Shown here one piece after another: positions 51,487-60,899 of a stretch of DNA of 64,000 nt. The DNA comes from CAYLNL01 sp964385175 (lineage in GTDB: Bacteria; Bacteroidota; Bacteroidia; Flavobacteriales; Flavobacteriaceae). The first letter of the stretch is position 1. The number at the start of each line of letters is the position of its first letter. The translations under genes and the position numbers were made by a program. Below the pieces are notes generated by a model. The model was given only the letters and a program-made list of their open reading frames with translations. It did no database searches and was not told the origin of the DNA. The stretch covers positions 186,001 through 250,000 of the forward strand of contig CAYLNL010000003.1 of NCBI GenBank assembly GCA_964385175.1, in the 5' to 3' direction.

Positions 51487-54400
51487 ATGGCAACCACCGA
51501 ACCAAAAACAAACCGGGTAGTCGGGAAAATCACCGGCAGCAACGGACGCCCCGCAGCCAACCTATATGTAGCCATTTACGATATAGACCTGCGAAATTGG
51601 GAACTCCTATCGCATGGCATCACCAACCGCGAAGGCGCTTATGAGCTCACCTGGGCGCATAGCCAGCTGAGTGGTCGCGGTAAAAAAACCGCCGATATTG
51701 CCCTAAAGGTAAGCACGGCAGGAAAACACACGCTACTCTATCAATCGTCCGTAGACGAGGTGCGGTTTAATGCCTCTGAACGGGAAGAAATAAACGTTAC
51801 CCTTAAAAAACCCGTACCGGTGGAACGGGTGGAATATGATTTCCTGTTGGGAGAAGTCTCTTTCTTAGCCGATAAAATCCCTGTTCACAAGCTACAGGAA
51901 AGTAATAAACACCGGGATGTTACCTTTCTTTCCAAAGAGTTGGAAGTTCCCTTTGAAAAAATAGCGCACTTGGTAGTAGCCCATAAAATGGGTGTTCTTT
52001 CTGGCATAGAACCCCCGTTTTTCTATGCGTTGCTCCGCAAAAATACGCTCCTTAAAAACGCATCGGGCCAGTTGATGGGAACCCGGCTTTCTATTGGGGT
52101 GAACGATGATGAACAGGCGCTTCTGTATGCCGCCGCTCTGGTGGAACCGGAACGCATACGCGAAGACGTGAAAGCCGCTGTTGCCGAAATGATTGTGTCG
52201 GTGCAAATAGGCGACGCCTGCGATGCTTTCATTGAACAACTGCAACGGTACCGGGAAGCCGCTACCCGTTATTACCAGGACGAACATCCCCGCAAAGCGG
52301 TGGAATTGGTGCGCCGGTTTATAAAAGAAGGAAAGATACAGGAAATGGAAAACCTGTTTTTAGAAAATAAGAACGACCTGAATGCCTTTTTTGACAAAAT
52401 TACAGACCGTTCTTTTTTTGATACTGATGCCAGGGCGGCAGATGCCCAAACCCAGGTGGAGCTGGGAAAACTCATAGGCTTTGGGAGTGAGGTGATGCCG
52501 GAAATTGTCCGCAAACACGACCTGAAAAAGCCGGCGGACATCCGGAAATTAGCCCGACTCAACAAAGCCAACTGGGTAAAAGAAATCAGCGCCCTTAAAA
52601 AAGATGTGGCAGACAAGGAACGCATCAACAGCTACGCCTCATTCTTAGTCCGAAGATTTGAAAAGGAATACCCTACCACCGCCTTTGCCGCCCAGTTGGA
52701 GCGAGAGGAAAAGTCATTGCTTCGCAACCAGGAAAAAATGGTGGCTTTTTTCAACGAACACCCCGATTTTGACCTCGCCAACGACTCGGTGGAGCGCTTC
52801 CTGAAAACGAAACGAGTCGCCAGAAAAGAAGCAGAGCCCATTACCCCCGAATTGAAAAAGGTGCAGCGGGTCTTTAAACTGATTCCCAACTACACCAAAA
52901 CCCAGGCGTTGCTCCGGGAAAACATCCACTCTTCTCAAAACATCGTAGCCCTTGGTAAAACCCGTTTCATCAACGAAATAGCCCCCAAATCCGGTCTCAG
53001 TGAGAAAGAAGCATCGGAAATTTACCAAAAAGCGGAAGCCAAAAACACAGCCGCTATGCTCCTGGCAGGCCAGTTGCAGGACATAGTGGGCATAACGGAC
53101 ATTGCCTCCTTCAACACGGATGCGCTTTCCAAAAAACTGGAAGCGGTGAGCGAAGATTTTCCCAATCTCAAAACACTCTTTAAACTCACCGATACCTGCG
53201 CCTGTGAGCATTGCCGTTCTGTATATAGCCCGGCGGCTTACTTAGTGGAATTGCTGCAATGGATAGGCAGCCGCTCGGTAACCGATACAACCGCTAATCC
53301 GCCCGTAACTTCCAACCTCGCCAAAGAAACTCTATTTTCCCGCCGCCCCGATTTATGGGACATTGATTTGGGTTGCGCCAACGCCACCACACCCATGAAA
53401 TATATTGACCTGGTGTGCGAATTGCTGGAAGAAGCGGTAGCCCCCGACCCGGGTATCGACTACACCGGGGTATTGTCTGACGGGGTAGATCCGCTGAAAG
53501 GCGCTATTTCTTCCGGCCTGCTGGCTGCCCTTACGGCTGCCCGCATCCCGGTTACCGATAAAGCGGTGGTTTATGAAACCGAAACCGCAAATGGATTATC
53601 CGATGCGTTACCCCATTATGTACGAGACACCAAAGCCGTGTGTAAAATTGAAACTGTTGGGGTAAATACCTATAAAATATACCGACTCCGGCAAACGCTG
53701 GCTTCGGCGGAAGAGTTAGACGCAGCCCCGGAGTACGTGAACGGAGAAGCATACAAAACACTTAAAAAAAGCGCCTTTGCTTTTACCCTTCCGTTTGACT
53801 TAGACCATACCGAGGCCAGCGCTTATTTTGAGCGCTTTGGAGTAAAGCGGGAAGTTGTTATGAAAGCATTTCAATCTGCCGGCAACCCGGCGGAAGAAGT
53901 CATCGCCGCCGAAAAATTAGGACTCACCGATGCTGAACGAACCCTTATTGTTACAGAAGAACCCACTCCATCTGCACAACAAGATTATTGGAATGTTCCC
54001 ACTCCCGGCGATGCAGTGGCTTACATGAAACAGGTTGACCATTTTCTCGATAAAACCGGTAGTACCTACAAGGAACTGGAGTTATTGCTGAAATTAAAAT
54101 TTATTGACAAAAATGGAAACTTGTTTATTAAACACAACGACCTGACGTGCGATACCGCCCAAAAAGAAATCGCCAACCTGGATATAGAAGCATTAGACCG
54201 AATACACCGTTTCCTTCGACTGCAAAAGAAAACCGGCTGGAAGCTGGAAACGCTTGATGAGGTTATTTCCCAAATGCCTTTGGGCAAAAATACATTAGAT
54301 GATGCTTGTTTAATAAAAGCCGCCCAACTATCTGAAATCGCTGAAAAAACGAAAATCAAATTAGACGAACTCATTGGCTTTTATGGTGAGATACCGCATG

Positions 54401-57400
54401 AAATTCTCGTGGAGAATGGTCCCAACCCGCTTTACCATCAAATTTTTCTGAACAAAGCGAAAAATGGGTTTATAGATGAAAACCTGCTCCCGGAAAAAAT
54501 AGACGGCTCACAACTTATTACCAACTACCTGGCAAGCATTGCTCCCTGCCTGAAGCTAAAACAAAAAGACCTGGAAATGTTGTTGCCGTTGCTACCCAAT
54601 ACCACGCTTAGCTTCGCCAACCTAAGCCGACTGTTTGCCATTTCAAAGCTCATGAGTAAGCTCAAGTTAAAAGCCGAAGAATTTATTATCCTGGTGAACC
54701 TGTCCGGAACAGATGTTTCCAACTCGCCTCAACAAACACTTGACTTCATTGAAACAGCAGATGCTGTTAAAAAATCGCCCTTAAAACTTGCCGAGCTTCA
54801 ATTTATATTGAATCACGAAGCCGAAAATCTCGCAAACCGGGTTATGGGGGATGAAAAAATTACCGAAGTTTTAGAAAAGCTTAAAAAAGAATACAGCGCC
54901 ATCGCCACTGCCTATTCTTCTAAATTCGACCCGAACCTGGAGGCTTCTGAACAGGTGGAAACACTTACTACCGTATTGTCTGCTTTACCGGATGTTACAG
55001 AAGAAAACGTGAAAACGCTGGTACAGTTTCTCGATAAAAAATGGGTGCTGGTAACCGATGCCAAGGATTTTGTAGATGATACGCTTCCTTTCCTGGATAC
55101 CGCAGCGATAAAAAGCGCTTTAGACGCCTTAGACGGCGCGTCCGGCTCCAGCATTATGGTCAGACAGAAAGCATTGGTTGAGGCATACATGAATGCCGCC
55201 GCATCGTATCAAATTCAAAACGCTAAAAAAACAGCGCTGGAGCAAACGGTTACCTCTCAGTTTAAAACAGAAGAAGCTATTGCTGTTGCCGTTTTAACGT
55301 ATGCCAAACTTCGAAAAACCGCCCCCGGAACAGACCGGGTAGCCGATGTATTGGGCGATAACTTTACGAATACCTTAACGGCAGCCAATTTCCCCAAAGC
55401 TTTTGAAGCCATTCGGCTTCTCCATAAATTGTTCCCCTTTGTAAAGGCATTGGGATTGAGTGCCACCGACCTGGAATGGCATTTGCAACACAATGGCGAT
55501 GCCGGCTGGCTGGAATTAGATACCATTCCCTACAATACCGGGCAAACCGCAGTAGATTTGGGCGAGTATCTCAATTTTAGCGCCCTATTAAATTGGGCGA
55601 AAGAACTCAGCCCGGTTCCCAACCCGGCAGATGCCGAACAGCCGGTATCTTTTTATACCATAGCCACTATGCTGCTCCCCGGAAGCGCCGCTACCCGAGA
55701 CACATTTTTTACGGCATTTGCACTGCTTACCGGCTATGAAACGGCCGATTTAGATGCCATCGATGCAGCCTTATTTTCTCTATTCGCCTTAGCTACCTAC
55801 CGGGAAGCTGCCAACTGGGAGCGGGTAACCGACTGCGCCGGGTACCTCCGCAAGCTCAATTCAGATGTAGCTCAAATTAAAGACTACATAAAACCGGCTC
55901 TTACCTCCACGGAGGCCGGTACCTTGCGGGCAGCGCTGAAAGCCCGCTATGACGAGGATACCTGGTTGCGAACCCTGGGGGAGATTATGGATGTCATCCG
56001 TCCACAGAAACGAGATGCACTGGTAGCCTACCTGTTAGCCATGAATCCGGGCATAAAAGACACCAACGGACTATATGACTATTTTCTCGTGGATGTGGAA
56101 ATGGAAGCCTGTATGCCCTCTTCACGCATTGTGCAGGCACACAACAGTATCCAGCTATTTGTGCAGCGCTGCCTGATGGGGTTAGAACCCAAAGCCATCG
56201 CCAATACAGCGAACGACCCCAACTGGAACCAGTGGAAATGGATGAAGAACTACCGCGTTTGGGAAGCCAACCGCAAAGTGTTCCTCTATCCCGAAAACTG
56301 GTACGATGTTACGCTGGCAGATGATAAATCGTACCTTCTTACGGAACTTATCAGCGAACTCCAACAAAACGAGCTCACGGAAGACACTGCTAACGAAGCA
56401 TTGATAAAATACCTGGAAAAATTAGACAATATTGCCTTCTTAGAAGTCATGGCTACCTGGTACCAGGTTGATACAAGGGTGATGCACGTCTTTGCGCGCA
56501 CCAAAGGAGGCGACCCATCCATTTATTATTATCGCCGGTTTGAGCAGGAACGTTACTGGACGCCTTGGGAAAAAGTGGAATTGGATATCACCGGCAACCA
56601 CCTGCTGGCTTTTATTCGAAACAACCGCCTGCACCTGGCATGGCCTATCTTTAGCGAAGAACCCGAGGTAAAAACCGAAATGGAAATACCCAACAGTGCT
56701 CCCGGCACCAAAGTAGAGGGCACCGCTAAGCGCAAGTTAAAAATACAACTCGCCATCAGCGAATATTCCAATAAAAAATGGCAGCCCAAAAAAGTGTCCC
56801 AAGAAGGCATTCTCACCCCTTCCTATTTCACTTCGGTTGCAAACGATTTATACACCCCCAAATACAGCCTTTCCTACCTCCCCCAATTTGACCACATCTG
56901 GCTGTTCAGCACCAATTGGAATGCCGGGGAAGAATATCACTATTTGAATGGTGCATTCGATGTTACCGGTTGCAAAGGCTATCCCGAACTGATATTTGGC
57001 GGAGAAGCCTATTTCCCCGATTTTTATCCCGATTTCAGGGATGCAGTTCTAAGAGCGCAACGCTATATGGAAATAGAACCCATTCAACCCGATGATTTGT
57101 CGGTGCGAAATGGCATTTCATTCTTCCAATATTATACACTATTAAGCAAAACACCCGGCAGGTATCGCATTACCTACCCTCACCAGTTTACCAGTATAGA
57201 TGTTATTGCGTTTCTCATAGAGTTTCTGTTCTACCTGTTCTTCAGAAACGTCCTGAATGAACGAGTTCAGTTCAAGATTCCATTGGGAACGCTGCTTCCT
57301 TATTTTAAAGAAGATAGTAACCATGCCTATGTAATTATTCCCGGGTTCTACAAAGTAGAAGGAAGCTATAAGAAAAATCATACCCTGTCTGACGGGGAAA

Positions 57401-60400
57401 AACGAACCGCTTTCAATGTATTTACACTGTTAGAAGCTATTGGCAAGTGGTTCAAAAAAATGATGTTGGACTTTACCGCCAATCCGCCCGCCAACCAGGA
57501 AGAAGGCATCCAACGCATTATAGCCGATACAGAATTCCAGGACATATTGGCTGAAATGAGCTATTATGAAATGTTCGATCCGCTCCTTAACCTTTTTATA
57601 GGCAATACCAATAATGCAGAGTTTGAAGAATGGGTTAAAAACCTCAAAGACAAAGAAGGCCTCGTATATGGGGAGCAGTTCAAAAACCTATACCATCCCT
57701 TGGTCTGCTACCTGAGAACCATCCTCAATAAAGAAGGCATATCCGGGTTGATGAAGCGGGAAACCCAGCTTTTTAAAACCGGTTTTAATTTTGAGAACCA
57801 TTACGTTCCCAACCCACAAATTGTTCCCAAAGCCTATATGAAGAACGAGGACGGAACCCTCTCGTTGTCCTATCCCGTTGAAGACCTGGATTTTACGAGC
57901 GATGGTAGTTACAGTTCCTACAACTGGGATGTGTTTTTCCGTGTTCCGCTCCACATCGCCACCAGTCTCACCAAAAACCAGCGATTTGAAGAAGCGCTCA
58001 CCTGGTTCCACTACATGTTCAACCCTACCGGGGCATTGAGCGGCAACGGTGTTCAGAAATACTGGGTTACCAAACCCTTTTATCTCAACCAGGATACCGA
58101 TTACATCAACCAGCGAATCGATACCCTATTGTACAGGCTTGCAGACCCGAACACCCCGGAAATAAAAGAGCTGGTATTCGCTGTTGAGCAATGGCGCAAC
58201 AAGCCCTTTATGCCCGACTCTATCGCCCGTTTCCGCCCGGTAGCTTACCAGAAGGCATTGCTGATGAAATACATTGACAACCTTACCGAGTGGGGCGATT
58301 ACCTCTTCCGGCAAGACACCATGGAATCGGTGGCACAGGCTACGCAGCTATATATCCTGGCAGACAAGTTGCTGGGTCCCAAGCCTCGCATTATCCCTCC
58401 TGCGGTGAAACAACCCTATGAAACCTACAGCCAGTTAGCGCAAAAATTAGATACGTTTGGCAACGCCCTTATTGAACTGGAAAACATCCTGCCCGACTTG
58501 TCTGTACTTCCCGAAAAAGGAGCAGAACTGCCGGCGCCGCCAATTACCCTCTCCACACTCTATTTCTGCGTTCCGCCAAATGAGAACATGTTGGCATATT
58601 GGGACAAAATCGCCGACCGCCTGTTCAAAATACGGCACTGCCAGAATATTGATGGTGTGGAGCGAAGCCTTGCCCTGTTTGCACCGCCTATAGACCCCGG
58701 AATGTTGGTGAAAGCCGCTGCTTCCGGTTTAGATATTTCATCGGTATTGGCTGGCTTGAATGCCCCAACCCCGTATTACCGCTTCAACATACTTTCCCAA
58801 AAAGCCACTGAATTAGCCCAGGAAGTACGGGGATTGGGAAATTCGCTCTTGCAGGCCTTAGAGAAAAAAGACGCCGAAGCGATGACATTATTGCGAAATG
58901 AATTGGAATTAAAGGTGTTGAATGCCGTAAAAGACGTTAAAAAATTGCAAATCAACGAAGCCAAAGAGCAGATAGAAATATTGAAGCGGACGAAAAAGGT
59001 TACGGAAGAACGGAAAAAGTATTATGCAGGTATCCAAAAGATTATTTCTAAAGAGCAATTGAACCTGGATAAACTTGGTGAGGCCAACGACTATCAATTC
59101 AAATCCCAGATAGTACGAACCGTTGCAGGTGCGCTTAGGTTAGTTCCCGAATTTCACATTGGAGCATCCGGATTTGGAGGCTCACCCAAAGTCGTAGTGC
59201 AATTAGGCGGCTCTGCAATGTCAACCGCAACCAATATTGGGGCAGATGTTCTAAACATCCTGGGGTCCATAGCTTCCTACGAAGCCAGCCGCGCCTCTAT
59301 CCTTGCCGGGTATGACCGCCGATACGATGACTGGAAACTCCAGGAACGCCTTGCCAACCTGGAACTCAAGTCCATTGAGAAGCAAATCGCCGCCGCCGAA
59401 ATACGCAAAGAAATCGCCGAAACCGATTTGAAAAACCACGAATTACAAATAGAAAACGCCAAGAAGAGTGATGAGTTCATGCGCTCCAAGTTTACCAATA
59501 AAGAGTTATATAATTGGATGATTGGGCAAATCAGCGGTGTGTATTTCAAATCTTACCAGTTGGCGCACGATTTTGCCAAAAAAGCAGAGCGCAGCTACCG
59601 CTTTGAGTTAGGGAATGACGATTCGTACATCTCCTACGGCTACTGGGATAGTCTGAAAAAAGGCTTGCAAAGCGCCGATAATCTGATACACGACATCAAA
59701 CGGATGGAAACCGGTTATTTAGACAAAAACAAGCGGGAGTACGAACTCACCAAACACGTTTCGCTCGCCCAGTTAGACCCGTTAGCGCTCGTGCGCCTGC
59801 GCGCTACGGGTGTGTGCGATTTTGAAATCCCGGAAGCGCTGTACGATATGGATCACCCGGGGCACTATTTCAGGCGGTTAAAATCGGTGAGTATGAGCCT
59901 TCCCTGCATCGCCGGCCCCTACACTTCTGTAAGCGCCAAGATGTCATTAGTGAGCAACCGCTACCGGAAAAATACCAATCCCAGTAACCTTAATGATACA
60001 GGTTATCCGGAAGACCCGGGAAACGATGAGCGCTTCGCCTACAACATCGGCGCTATTCAATCTATCGCTACCAGCAACGCCCAAAACGACAGTGGTGTAT
60101 TTGAACTGAATTTCCGCGACGAGCGTTACCTGCCCTTTGAAGGCACGGGAGCCATCAGCAGTTGGCGATTGGAACTTCCCACCGAAATCCGGCAGTTCAA
60201 CTACGAGACCATTTCCGACGTAATTATCCACGTGAAATATACCGCACGGGAAGGTGGTTCCGGGCTGAAAACCTTAGCCAATGGTACACTAAAAGACCAG
60301 CTAGCTGCCATAAACCAAGAGTTAAATAAAACCGGTCTCCACGTGGCTCTAAACCTAAAACACGAGATGCCCAACGAATGGCACTTGCTAAAAAAGAATG

Positions 60401-60687
60401 GGGAAACAACCCTCACTTTAGATACTTCCCGGTTACCCTACATGGCACAATCGCCTGCTATTGCACTGGAAAACGTGACTTTTATAGCGAAAGTGAAAGA
60501 CAACCCTACTACCTATACGGTGAAGATTGACGGAGCAGACCTCGATCTGTCGAGTATAGAAGATTGGGGGCTGTGCAGTAACAGCACTACCGACCTGGAA
60601 TTGGGAACACCCTTTACCTTGTCCTTAGCATTACCGGAGTTAAATGATTTGGAAGAATTGCTGATAGTAATGAAGTACAGTTTTTAA
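51487..60687 (+). CDS. Tc toxin TcA pore-forming subunit
   Basis: 3066 residues, longer than the roughly 2500 of Photorhabdus TcdA1. An N-terminal transthyretin-like domain (about 8-110, GKITGSNGRPAANLYVAIYD) is followed by a VRP1 domain (CACEHCRSVYSPAAYLVELL near 570), the TcA N-terminal region (WMKNYRVWEANRKVFLYPEN near 1580), a neuraminidase-like part (YYYRRFEQERYWTPWEKVEL near 1675), long channel helices (about 2440-2560 and 2590-2720, with FTNKELYNWMIGQI), a Gly/Ser-rich hydrophobic pore tip (GASGFGGSPKVVVQLGGSAM near 2560), and the TcB-binding domain (RYLPFEGTGAISSWRLELP near 2880). It forms the pentameric injection channel. It lies 110 bases after the TcB-TcC gene, in one operon ending at a terminator. 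No signal peptide, as normal for Tc. Confidence 0.94.
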   Translation: MATTEPKTNRVVGKITGSNGRPAANLYVAIYDIDLRNWELLSHGITNREGAYELTWAHSQLSGRGKKTADIALKVSTAGKHTLLYQSSVDEVRFNASEREEINVTLKKPVPVERVEYDFLLGEVSFLADKIPVHKLQESNKHRDVTFLSKELEVPFEKIAHLVVAHKMGVLSGIEPPFFYALLRKNTLLKNASGQLMGTRLSIGVNDDEQALLYAAALVEPERIREDVKAAVAEMIVSVQIGDACDAFIEQLQRYREAATRYYQDEHPRKAVELVRRFIKEGKIQEMENLFLENKNDLNAFFDKITDRSFFDTDARAADAQTQVELGKLIGFGSEVMPEIVRKHDLKKPADIRKLARLNKANWVKEISALKKDVADKERINSYASFLVRRFEKEYPTTAFAAQLEREEKSLLRNQEKMVAFFNEHPDFDLANDSVERFLKTKRVARKEAEPITPELKKVQRVFKLIPNYTKTQALLRENIHSSQNIVALGKTRFINEIAPKSGLSEKEASEIYQKAEAKNTAAMLLAGQLQDIVGITDIASFNTDALSKKLEAVSEDFPNLKTLFKLTDTCACEHCRSVYSPAAYLVELLQWIGSRSVTDTTANPPVTSNLAKETLFSRRPDLWDIDLGCANATTPMKYIDLVCELLEEAVAPDPGIDYTGVLSDGVDPLKGAISSGLLAALTAARIPVTDKAVVYETETANGLSDALPHYVRDTKAVCKIETVGVNTYKIYRLRQTLASAEELDAAPEYVNGEAYKTLKKSAFAFTLPFDLDHTEASAYFERFGVKREVVMKAFQSAGNPAEEVIAAEKLGLTDAERTLIVTEEPTPSAQQDYWNVPTPGDAVAYMKQVDHFLDKTGSTYKELELLLKLKFIDKNGNLFIKHNDLTCDTAQKEIANLDIEALDRIHRFLRLQKKTGWKLETLDEVISQMPLGKNTLDDACLIKAAQLSEIAEKTKIKLDELIGFYGEIPHEILVENGPNPLYHQIFLNKAKNGFIDENLLPEKIDGSQLITNYLASIAPCLKLKQKDLEMLLPLLPNTTLSFANLSRLFAISKLMSKLKLKAEEFIILVNLSGTDVSNSPQQTLDFIETADAVKKSPLKLAELQFILNHEAENLANRVMGDEKITEVLEKLKKEYSAIATAYSSKFDPNLEASEQVETLTTVLSALPDVTEENVKTLVQFLDKKWVLVTDAKDFVDDTLPFLDTAAIKSALDALDGASGSSIMVRQKALVEAYMNAAASYQIQNAKKTALEQTVTSQFKTEEAIAVAVLTYAKLRKTAPGTDRVADVLGDNFTNTLTAANFPKAFEAIRLLHKLFPFVKALGLSATDLEWHLQHNGDAGWLELDTIPYNTGQTAVDLGEYLNFSALLNWAKELSPVPNPADAEQPVSFYTIATMLLPGSAATRDTFFTAFALLTGYETADLDAIDAALFSLFALATYREAANWERVTDCAGYLRKLNSDVAQIKDYIKPALTSTEAGTLRAALKARYDEDTWLRTLGEIMDVIRPQKRDALVAYLLAMNPGIKDTNGLYDYFLVDVEMEACMPSSRIVQAHNSIQLFVQRCLMGLEPKAIANTANDPNWNQWKWMKNYRVWEANRKVFLYPENWYDVTLADDKSYLLTELISELQQNELTEDTANEALIKYLEKLDNIAFLEVMATWYQVDTRVMHVFARTKGGDPSIYYYRRFEQERYWTPWEKVELDITGNHLLAFIRNNRLHLAWPIFSEEPEVKTEMEIPNSAPGTKVEGTAKRKLKIQLAISEYSNKKWQPKKVSQEGILTPSYFTSVANDLYTPKYSLSYLPQFDHIWLFSTNWNAGEEYHYLNGAFDVTGCKGYPELIFGGEAYFPDFYPDFRDAVLRAQRYMEIEPIQPDDLSVRNGISFFQYYTLLSKTPGRYRITYPHQFTSIDVIAFLIEFLFYLFFRNVLNERVQFKIPLGTLLPYFKEDSNHAYVIIPGFYKVEGSYKKNHTLSDGEKRTAFNVFTLLEAIGKWFKKMMLDFTANPPANQEEGIQRIIADTEFQDILAEMSYYEMFDPLLNLFIGNTNNAEFEEWVKNLKDKEGLVYGEQFKNLYHPLVCYLRTILNKEGISGLMKRETQLFKTGFNFENHYVPNPQIVPKAYMKNEDGTLSLSYPVEDLDFTSDGSYSSYNWDVFFRVPLHIATSLTKNQRFEEALTWFHYMFNPTGALSGNGVQKYWVTKPFYLNQDTDYINQRIDTLLYRLADPNTPEIKELVFAVEQWRNKPFMPDSIARFRPVAYQKALLMKYIDNLTEWGDYLFRQDTMESVAQATQLYILADKLLGPKPRIIPPAVKQPYETYSQLAQKLDTFGNALIELENILPDLSVLPEKGAELPAPPITLSTLYFCVPPNENMLAYWDKIADRLFKIRHCQNIDGVERSLALFAPPIDPGMLVKAAASGLDISSVLAGLNAPTPYYRFNILSQKATELAQEVRGLGNSLLQALEKKDAEAMTLLRNELELKVLNAVKDVKKLQINEAKEQIEILKRTKKVTEERKKYYAGIQKIISKEQLNLDKLGEANDYQFKSQIVRTVAGALRLVPEFHIGASGFGGSPKVVVQLGGSAMSTATNIGADVLNILGSIASYEASRASILAGYDRRYDDWKLQERLANLELKSIEKQIAAAEIRKEIAETDLKNHELQIENAKKSDEFMRSKFTNKELYNWMIGQISGVYFKSYQLAHDFAKKAERSYRFELGNDDSYISYGYWDSLKKGLQSADNLIHDIKRMETGYLDKNKREYELTKHVSLAQLDPLALVRLRATGVCDFEIPEALYDMDHPGHYFRRLKSVSMSLPCIAGPYTSVSAKMSLVSNRYRKNTNPSNLNDTGYPEDPGNDERFAYNIGAIQSIATSNAQNDSGVFELNFRDERYLPFEGTGAISSWRLELPTEIRQFNYETISDVIIHVKYTAREGGSGLKTLANGTLKDQLAAINQELNKTGLHVALNLKHEMPNEWHLLKKNGETTLTLDTSRLPYMAQSPAIALENVTFIAKVKDNPTTYTVKIDGADLDLSSIEDWGLCSNSTTDLELGTPFTLSLALPELNDLEELLIVMKYSF

Positions 60688-60714
60688 ACGATAGCCCAAT
60701 TTTTAACGCCCTAT

Positions 60715-60742
60715 AAAAGACGGTTTACAGCCGTCTTTTTTT
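60715..60742 (+). terminator. Rho-independent terminator of the Tc operon
   Basis: AAAAGACGG (60715-60723) and its complement CCGTCTTTT (60731-60739) form a nine-base stem with a seven-base loop, followed by further T residues. It lies 27 bases after the TcA stop. Confidence 0.9.
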
Positions 60743-60899
60743 GAGACAGCTATCGCCAGGTGATGCGCCTGCCCGTGTATGCGCCTTAACCCGAGCGCGC
60801 CTGCACGAGGAATAACCTGTTGCCCTCCTCGTAAAAAGCAATCCATTCATGCAGAATAAAAGCTTTTTTGTAAGTTCGTACCATCAAAGCACTACGGGT

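Noticed and set aside
45743..53211. Long minus-strand open frames inside the Tc genes (for example 45743-46429, 47255-47788 and 52714-53211)
   Set aside because: They are shadows of the plus-strand toxin genes: low-complexity translations without recognisable domains, and no promoters or gaps to support them.
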